From: Pleurostoma richardsiae
Taxonomy: Eukaryota > Ascomycota > Sordariomycetes > Calosphaeriales > Pleurostomataceae
Assembly: GCA_030052745.1 (NCBI GenBank)
Contig: JANBVO010000028.1
Coordinates: 248,001-312,000, forward strand
Reading direction: 5' to 3'
DNA: 64,000 nucleotides
In this document: positions 57,050-64,000 of the stretch, one piece after another
How the letters are laid out: each line of letters begins with the position of its first letter
How positions within the stretch are numbered: position 1 is the stretch's first letter
Program-made: the position numbers and the translations under genes
Notes under the pieces: model-generated
What the model was told of the DNA's origin: nothing
Databases searched by the model: none
The model's input: the letters and a program-made list of their open reading frames with translations, nothing else

Positions 57050-58371
57050 TCCCCTGCCGGCAGGGCCTTCCTGAGGCGAGGCGATGGTTACTGGTGGTGA
57101 TGTGACGCTGGCTTGGGGCGCTATGGTGAGCCCGACATCCCGGCGCTCTGTCTCTTCCGGGCCGAGGAGCGGATGAGAGAAGTGAAGATGGCGAGTGTCT
57201 AGGAGGAGAAGGAGGAGGAAGAGGAGGACAGGGCGAGGTTTGAGGAAGCAGAGAATGTGGGGTTGGGGTCGGGGTCGGGGTTTGCGGCGAAAGATTAGTA
57301 GAACGACCAGGGACGCAGCACTATCGCGGAGAAACACATGGAGAAAAGAATCGGGTGCGAAAAGCGGACGTCATTTCCCGGCGCCCTGTCACGGCACCTG
57401 ACCAGTTCTACGGCGGTATTTTGTCAGCGCGCTGGGCCGACCGCCCTGCACTTGTGGCTGCGCTCGGCAAAACCCATCTCCGCCGACCCGAGAGTTGCCG
57501 AGTCCAGAGTTCAGCTGCGACCACCGTAACTCCGGGTCACCATTTGACGCTTGGAACAGTCGAAGTACTATATCGTCCCAGATTGTTCCTTCCAAGGGTG
57601 TAACAGCTGAAGAGCCCGCCAGCAAGTTGCCAATTGCGATGAGCACTGCGTCTTTTCTCGATAACCAGACATTGTCACAACTGGCTTTATGTAATCGGAT
57701 GTGGAGGTAGTTGTGCCTGTCCACCGTTGTGTATTCACGTCGAGGAAGATGAACAGCCAGTTGAGCAAAGTCTCCCTGGAAGCGATGCGTCACTCCGTTT
57801 CATGACCGCGAAGAGAAGCAATCAGTTAACCCGATTCTACACTCCGTCCCTGCAATTAATATCTACCATCAGAGGCTCGTGGCTTCAGACAATCTTAAAG
57901 GCTTTCTACGCAATGAAGAATCTGAAGAGCCGTTGAGCTGAAATCTCTTAGGGTACTTACATACTGGCATTCCCCACCTGAAATCTACCTGCAGGGTAAC
58001 CCCACAGAACCCCAATCTCCACCTGTTGCAGGCTTCTCCAACTCTGTTCGCACACTACCGTCCGCTGAAGGCACTTAACGATACCGCCTCTTCATAACAC
58101 CACAGCGTTCAGGGATATCATCTCCGGAACTCTGCTGTGCCTCTGTCCTTTGTCGAGTTTCGTTTACTGTCTACCTAAAGGATAGACCGAGGAGGCCATC
58201 CGTTTAGAAAAAAATTGAGTTACAGTCAGTCTGGAAGTGCAGCTTGAGAGTCCCTTGGGAGCTGCACTCTTGACTACAGCTGTTTCTGCACTTCCTCTTC
58301 TCAGCACATAAGTCCTCGCCAGTTTATTTTCAGGTCAAGCGCTACCAAGGCACATCTCAGGAGAAGCAATC
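57050..58371. other. Divergent promoter region, LEU5 and RIB7
   Basis: No gene seen. The first 290 bases are open in the LEU5 frame and probably leader. Frames at 57389-57793 lack features. Confidence 0.5.
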
Positions 58372-59250
58372 ATGGCCGCCGAATCGCTCAACTTCCCCGA
58401 GCAGGACGCCGCCAAGCTCGAGCCGTACCTCCCTCCTCCCAGCACCACATCTGCAGCCCCCGCATCCCAGACAGGACCCTCCAGCAGCCTGCCATTCGTG
58501 ACCCTGACCTTCGCGACCTCCCTGGACTCCTCCCTCTCCCTCGCCCCCGGCACCCAGACCGTCCTCTCCGGCCCGCAGTCCAAGGCCATGACCCACTTCC
58601 TGCGCAGCCGGCACGACGCCATCTGCGTCGGCGTCGGCACCGCCATCGCCGACGACCCGGGCCTCAACTGCCGCCTCGCTGCCCCCGCCGCTTCCCCGCA
58701 GCAGCACACCGGCATCCACCAGCCGCGGCCCGTCGTCGTCGACCCCGGCGCCCGCTGGGACTTCACCGAGGACAGCAAGGTGCTGCGCCTCGTGCGCACC
58801 CGCGGCGGCCGGGCGCCCTTCGTCATCACGGCCGTCCGGGACCCTCCCGCGGCGAGGGCCGCGCTGCTGGAGCGGCACGGGGGCAAGTACATCGTGCTCG
58901 ATGGCGCGGCGGGGGCAGGGGCGGGGGCGGGAGGCGGGGAGGTGGAGGGACGGAGACGGTTCGGCTGGGAGGACATCCTGCGCGCGGTCGCGCGGGAGGG
59001 CCTGCGGAGCATCATGGTCGAGGGGGGCGCGCAGATCATCAACTCGCTGCTGGACGCGCCGGACAGGGCGCTCGTCGACTCGGTCATCGTCACCATCGCG
59101 CCGACGTGGCTCGGGGAGGGCGGCGTGGTCGTGTCCCCCAGCCGCGTTGTTGATGAGGCGGGCAGGCCGAGGCCTGCTGCGCGGCTTAGGGATGTGCTGT
59201 GGCATCCGCTTGGGGACGACGTCGTCCTGTGCGGTAGGCTGTTGCAATGA
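58372..59250 (+). CDS. RIB7: Diaminohydroxyphosphoribosylaminopyrimidine-type reductase Rib7
   Basis: Riboflavin pathway enzyme: reduces 2,5-diamino-6-ribosylamino-4(3H)-pyrimidinone 5'-phosphate with NADPH before deamination, the order used by fungi. Intronless, 292 residues, longer than the yeast enzyme. Motifs of the RibD C-terminal fold are FVTLTFATSLDSSLS at about 42-56, SKAMTHFLRSRHDAICVGVG, TAIADDPGLNCRL, RPVVVDPGARW and the cofactor-binding SIMVEGGAQIINSLL near the end, then DSVIVTIAPTWLGEGGV. An Ala/Gly-rich loop (GAGAGAGGGE) near residue 185 is an extra piece, probably harmless. Opposite in direction to the NCS1 permease, with stops only 261 bases apart. Confidence 0.94.
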   Translation: MAAESLNFPEQDAAKLEPYLPPPSTTSAAPASQTGPSSSLPFVTLTFATSLDSSLSLAPGTQTVLSGPQSKAMTHFLRSRHDAICVGVGTAIADDPGLNCRLAAPAASPQQHTGIHQPRPVVVDPGARWDFTEDSKVLRLVRTRGGRAPFVITAVRDPPAARAALLERHGGKYIVLDGAAGAGAGAGGGEVEGRRRFGWEDILRAVAREGLRSIMVEGGAQIINSLLDAPDRALVDSVIVTIAPTWLGEGGVVVSPSRVVDEAGRPRPAARLRDVLWHPLGDDVVLCGRLLQ

Positions 59251-59511
59251 TTGGGCCTTATTTGTCGCCTCCCTTGCTGTTCGTCCGCCTGCCTGTCTTA
59301 TCTAGAGATACCCATTGCCGCATGATCGTTGTGTATGTACTTTACAGAATAGAAGTAGCCATCATCAGAGGTAACTTCGGCATATATCGCTGATATTAGA
59401 AACTGCCTTGTTCCTAGCCCATCGGGATACGTGCACAGAGGATATACTTCGGGAGACAGGACGAGGGAGAGCTGGCTACGCTTCTGATAACTATATATCG
59501 CGAGGCTATGT

Positions 59512-61289
59512 TCACAGATGGCCCCTCCACCTAATCTCCAGCCACCGCAGAGGGAAGTAGAACAGGGCTGTCAGCACAAACGCCACCTCGAACCCGATAT
59601 CGCCCGTCTTCTTAGCGATCGGCCCCGTGTACCACACCTCCGCCATACCGGGCACCACCAGCCCGAAGCTCAGCAGCGCCGCCAGGACCGCCGGTATCCC
59701 GGTCGGCAGCCTGCGCGCGACGTTCCACGCCGCGTGGTCGAACGAGGCGTAGTCCATCCGGCGGAACACCACCAGCTCCTCCACGACCACGGCGTCGAAG
59801 CAGCCGGCCCAGTACCCGATCAGCGCCAGGAAGTTCTCCAGGCTGGCCTCCCACTCCTGCGCCGCCCGCACCGCCAGCGGGATCATCACCGCGTTGGCGG
59901 CCACGATGAAGAGGACGCGGTGCGCGCGCGCCAGCGGCGGGAGCAGCATCTGCAGGTTCAGCGCCACCGAGTACATGGAGATGGCGATGTTGCCGATCAC
60001 GCTCAGCGCCAGGAGCACCATGACGAACTTGCCGAAGCCGCCCGCCGGCCGCAGCATCTCCAGCATGACGCCGCCCACGCCCGACACGTCGTAGGCGGCC
60101 GCCCAGGAGGGGACGTTGGGAACCGCGCCGCCGATCGCGGCGCCGAGGATGAGGAGCGGCACGGAGGGCAGGAACATGCCCGCGTAGAAGTAGGAGAAGA
60201 TCTTGAGCCTGCGAGCAGAGCGTCAGCTTATCTGGCGTCTAGCCTCCGGTCTGGATCAGGGCTGCCATCTCACTTGGACACGTTCGGGTTATGGTAGATG
60301 GAGTAGTCGGACACGGTGCCGCCGAAGGTGAGGAAGTAGCCCGCAATCAGCCCCGCGTACGACAGGATCTGGGCCGCCGTGGCCGGCTCCGCGGGCACGG
60401 ACTGCAGGTGGAGGTGGCTCCCGCCGCAGCCGACGGCGATAACAAGAGCCACCAGGTTAGGGATCCAGCTCCAGCCGTTCCAGAGGTGCAAGGCCCGGTA
60501 GCCCAGCAGGGAGGCGGCGAAACTGATCAGGGATACGATGACGATGCCGACGGTCACGCTGACATGCGCGGGGTTCAGTGCTGCGATGGTCTGCCCGCCG
60601 ACGATGGCGGAGACGAGGGTGAAGCCGGTGACGGTTGCCGCGTTGAGGAGCAGCGGGATGGTTGCGAGGTATAGTCTAATTTTGGACAATCAGCCTTCAC
60701 CCAAGGCGTAAGGGACGATGGAGTGTGCGAGCACAACGCACCCGAAGGAGTACCGGGCCTGGATCTGCTGCCGGAGGCCCGTCTGAGTGCCGCCTATGCC
60801 CATGAAGGCTGGCGGAATGCAAGTCAGAAGAGAGAAGAACAGGATGACGAGCGCGGAGTCCCGCAGGCTCAGGCCGAAGTCGAGCGTGGCGAGCATGCCG
60901 GTCGGAACCCTTTTCACAGCGGGCGAGCATCAGTAACGGAACTGACATGAGCATAACTTGGGGCCATCAGCCGCCTTGTTTGCGGGAACTCACGGTAGGA
61001 GGCACATGAGGGCAGTGAACATGACGGTGAAGAGGTTGAAGTAGTTGGTGTTTGTCCGCTTCTCCACAGGCACCGGCTTGATGCCGTTCTCCTCGACGCC
61101 GACATCAAGCAGCCGCTGGTACCACTTGGGGTTATTCTCCGGGTTGTCCTGGTAGACCTCGCCGTCTTCGACCTTCAATATCGAAACGAGTCTGCCATGG
61201 TGATGGTGGCCGTTCCGATCTGTAGAACCGGCCTGCTTCTCCACATCACGGGTGGCTGCATCGTCGTTGTCCGAGCTGATGGAAGACAT
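59512..61289 (-). CDS. NCS1 nucleobase permease, purine-cytosine (Fcy2) type
   Basis: Plasma-membrane proton symporter for purines and cytosine. Four exons, 61289-60994, 60909-60742, 60675-60274 and 60208-59512, give 520 residues, standard for the family, with about 12 helices. Joining exons gives KRTNTNYFNLFTVMFTALMC then CLLPVPTGMLATLDFGLSLR, PPAFMGIGGTQTGLRQQIQA followed by RYSFGLYLATIPLLLN, and GGTVSDYSIYHNPNVSKLKI. The sequence NNPKWYQRLLDVGVEENGIK and the EKRTNTNYFN start are typical of Fcy2-like transporters. The N-terminal 50 residues are hydrophilic and cytosolic. Substrate choice cannot be read from sequence alone. Confidence 0.93.
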
Positions 61290-63535
61290 ATTTGCGTCCT
61301 CACACTTCCCTTCTGCACTGTCTCTTCGCAGCGGCGGATGGGGTGCCCGTGATCGATGTGAGTGAGGATAGATATCCGCATATCTAGGGGAGGAGTCTGC
61401 AGGGCAATTGTGCTACTGTTACTATTATGACTCAGTAGCACGGATTCCGAAAACTTCGGCGGCCGAAGCGGCTCGCACCCATAATTTTGCTTCGCACCGT
61501 TTCTTTCATGCCCGCCACCCACTCTCTGTGCGGTCCGGACAGGACCCTGCAGATTCTACATGCGCTAGAGATGACCCGATCCCGACGGGCCTCGATGGTT
61601 TGATGGTGGGTTGGAGCAAGAGGGTGGAGCTAATGGGATGGCGAGAAGGCTCTGCTAGAGGGTTCCCGAGCGTCCATCAACCCGCGGGCTGATGTCCCTC
61701 GCCCCGGACATGCTCCCCTATTGGTACCTCTAGCTTAAGAAATGGCGCTTTGTGTCCGGCCGCCCTGCTGAAGGCACGCCCCTCTCCGATGTACAGGCGT
61801 GTGAAAATTGGGCGAGTGTGGGGTTCTCATTCTCTTCACTGGTGGCCGGAGGTGGTCAGTTCGGGCCCGGGGGACAGGCCCGGGAGGGCTGCACCGGCCG
61901 GGAAAGCAACGACGGCGATGACCCGCTGTTTCGGATCCGGTCTATCGGCGATTGCCTCATCTCGGGCCCAATTGGCATCGCATTCGGGGCTTCTAATCCC
62001 AGGATGGCGGCGCTCTGTGGCACTCCAACTCACCCGGCAGGCAAAATGTGCCCGGCCCACCGAGTTGCCTGCCGGAAGAGCTGGACCAAAAGCCTATGGT
62101 GAGGCTTTCCTAGATCGACCCCATGCCGTGGCTAGATAGTGCGTTGCTGCGCATCCTGCATGTTGGTGTGCTGCCATTTGGGCGTTGTCAATACCCATTA
62201 CCAACTGCACCTCAGTACTCCCTTCCAACCTCTGTCGAGCATGTTCCCACGTGGAGACCCATGCGGACTTTTGGCAGAGGATCTTCTGGTCGCTCATATG
62301 GGAAGTTCCCGCGACATCCACTTGGAAGACGTGGATAAGGGGACTTTGGATGGGCGCAGCTGTCCAAGTTCTTCAGGCGTCGGTCGGCATCCAGTCCAGA
62401 GCACAAACTTTGAGCTCCGGTGACAGCCACTGTCAACCGCCGCCAAGACTCTCGTTTAAGCTGGCCAAACACTTGCTTGTCTAAGGAGTACGGTACGACA
62501 ATAAGCGTCGCAGCTGCAGCTGATGCGTCTCCAGCCTCGTGTTCAGTGGCTGCTTCCGCTGATCACTGTGATCCTTTCGATGCCCGGTGTTGCGTCGTTC
62601 AGCGGTCATCCACTTGCTGGGCTGATGAGCGCATTCGACCACCACTGGGGGAGTGTCCTGTACACTCCGTCCCAAGGGAGGAGACCAGTCTTGTTGTACC
62701 AAGAATTCTTGCTCCTTGGCCTACGCGTCACCGACTGGGCGACGTAGGGGGGTCGGAGGTGGTCAGACGTCCAGCGCTCGGCTCGACCGGAAGAGCACAA
62801 GGAGGAGGAGGTTCATCCAGCCATCCTCACGACTCCTCAAGCCTCTGGGAGGACTCACATCTCGTCCTTCTGCAGCAACAGGATGTCTCTCGGTGAATTG
62901 AGGAGCTTGGCGGACGATAGATTGATGACAATAGGAGACCGGCCATTTGCGCAACTCCGGCCCCGCTCGCCAAGGTAAGACTGACGGACGATTGCGTCCT
63001 CCCGTCACAAAGAAAAGAACCCATCATGACAGACGTTCTCGCAGCCGTCAGACGCTCATCTTCCCTCCTTCAACTTCCTCTTGACCTGTTTGGCCTTCGA
63101 CGCCTCCTCCAAGACTCCCCGCTGCCGTTATTTCTTTTTGCTCGCACCGAGGCATCACGGTCCAATGAGGCAAAGCTCATTATCTGCCTCGTAATCTCAG
63201 CCCAAGGGAAGGATCCGAAATTGAGAGTAGCGCCAAGATCCGGCTTGACGGCTGGCAAATTACGGTGCAGTAGAGGCCTGTCTAGGCCCTGTCGCACTGA
63301 TCTTGGCACCTGTACGGTGGGGTCTACCGTTGACGCCTGCAAGATTGCGCACTGAAACGAGCGCCACGTCAACGGCTACCCCCCCCTGCCCCCCTATTCT
63401 CCTTCATCGAGGAGCCGGCATAAGGGGCACGGGGCGCCCGTCGCTCACTTCTTCCCCTCCGTTGCTACTTCCGGGTCGTGCTTCATACCGTCACTTGTCG
63501 CTCGTAGAGCGAGAAAGAAGAAAGACGACGACTCG
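61290..63535. other. Intergenic, NCS1 promoter and leader of right-edge gene
   Basis: No gene I can support in 2.2 kb. Overlapping frames at 61750-62900 on both strands lack features. I checked the first 150 bases before the permease for clear AreA/GATA sites (HGATAR) and saw none that match fully. Confidence 0.45.
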
Positions 63536-64000
63536 ATGCTCTTCCCTCCGGAGGACTCTCGCGCCGCCGACGCGAGGTGGAGCCGTCTCGGCGGGCTGAC
63601 GCGCCGATGGTCCTGGCTCGTCGGCTTCACCGGCCTCATCCTGACCGTCGCCGCCGTGGGGCTGATCGTCCGGCCGGAATGGGGGTTCCTGCAGAAGTAT
63701 CCCGGTAGCTCTTCAATATCACTAGACACAGGAGTGTCCGGCGGGAGCAGTACCAGCAGCGACGAGTATGCGTCGATCCCGCAGGCCGGGCCTGACGGGG
63801 CCGGGAGCAGGCCCATGACCGGCGGAGGGAGGCTGACGACCACCGTGCTCGGCGTAGATGAGGACGGCGTGCTTCTGACCAGCGCGGGCCGCGACACCAT
63901 CTCCTCCCCGAGCGGTACGTACAAGCTCTCCCTCCAGCCTGACGGCGACCTCGTCCTCTCCCGCCTCGACGAAGCGCTCGGCGCCGTCCCCGTGTGGTGG
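63536..64000 (+). CDS. Single-pass membrane protein with bulb-lectin-like repeat, runs off right edge
   Basis: From the ATG at 63536 the frame is open to the edge, 155 codons. The start is hydrophilic (MLFPPEDSRAADARWSRLGG), then one hydrophobic helix at about 27-45 (SWLVGFTGLILTVAAVGLIV) with positive residues before it, so a type II orientation is likely. A Ser/Gly-rich stalk follows. Residues 127-155 contain GTYKLSLQPDGDLVLSR and VPVWW, which resembles the B-lectin (bulb-type mannose-binding) repeat, where the sugar site is Gln-x-Asp-x-Asn-x-Val-x-Tyr; here Asn is Asp and Tyr is Ser, so binding is doubtful. The frame is open further upstream without an ATG. No stronger family is visible. 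Confidence 0.6.
   Translation, partial: MLFPPEDSRAADARWSRLGGLTRRWSWLVGFTGLILTVAAVGLIVRPEWGFLQKYPGSSSISLDTGVSGGSSTSSDEYASIPQAGPDGAGSRPMTGGGRLTTTVLGVDEDGVLLTSAGRDTISSPSGTYKLSLQPDGDLVLSRLDEALGAVPVWW

Overview
The window comes from a filamentous ascomycete (Pezizomycotina), most likely a Sordariomycete. The evidence is short introns (45-130 nt) with GT(A/G)AGT-type donors and CTAAC/CTGAC branch sites, GC-rich coding DNA, closely spaced genes on both strands, and typical fungal genes: an FlbA/Sst2-type RGS protein, a DUF7053 protein, a Pho84-type phosphate carrier, an LtrA-family protein and an Orc4 carrying a PHD finger. Nothing points to a bacterium, a plasmid or a virus. I rebuilt exon structures by hand from splice signals, reading phase and family resemblance; there is no RNA evidence behind them.

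Left third (1-25.6 kb): a partial unknown gene off the left edge; hamartin (TSC1); a DJ-1/PfpI protein; mitochondrial ribosomal protein uL23m; an MT-A70/METTL4-like methyltransferase; a small CYSTM-type cysteine-tail protein; an FAD monooxygenase; a long Csc1/Phm7-type channel; a DUF427 protein; a Pho84-type phosphate transporter with a CACGTG box about 1 kb upstream; and the eEF2-folding factor Hgh1.

Middle (25.9-41.2 kb): a tRNA-Ser(UGA) gene with an 11-nt intron, bystin (Enp1), a six-exon unknown protein ending in a Cys-Pro-Leu-His-Gly-Arg-rich tail, Cdc73 of the Paf1 complex and a small possible tail-anchored protein. Then come about 8 kb with no gene I can support, containing three perfect 34-bp tandem copies. 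This stretch ends at the RGS/DEP gene.

Right third (41.2-64 kb): the RGS regulator, a small secreted or GPI-type protein, a DUF7053 protein with a Gln/Pro-rich tail, Orc4 with a PHD finger, a ten-exon LtrA-family membrane protein, a Leu5-type mitochondrial CoA carrier, the riboflavin enzyme Rib7, an NCS1 purine/cytosine permease, and the first 155 codons of a single-pass membrane protein with a bulb-lectin-like repeat running off the right edge.

Most genes are housekeeping or signalling genes and do not form a pathway cluster. Several touch growth and nutrient sensing (TSC1, phosphate and nucleobase uptake, RGS) or ribosome making and translation (Enp1, uL23m, Hgh1, tRNA-Ser), but that is ordinary neighbourhood content and not evidence of a joint system. 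I found no convincing new multi-gene system. The least explained parts are the 33.2-41.2 kb stretch, the 28.9-30.5 kb gene and the two edge genes.
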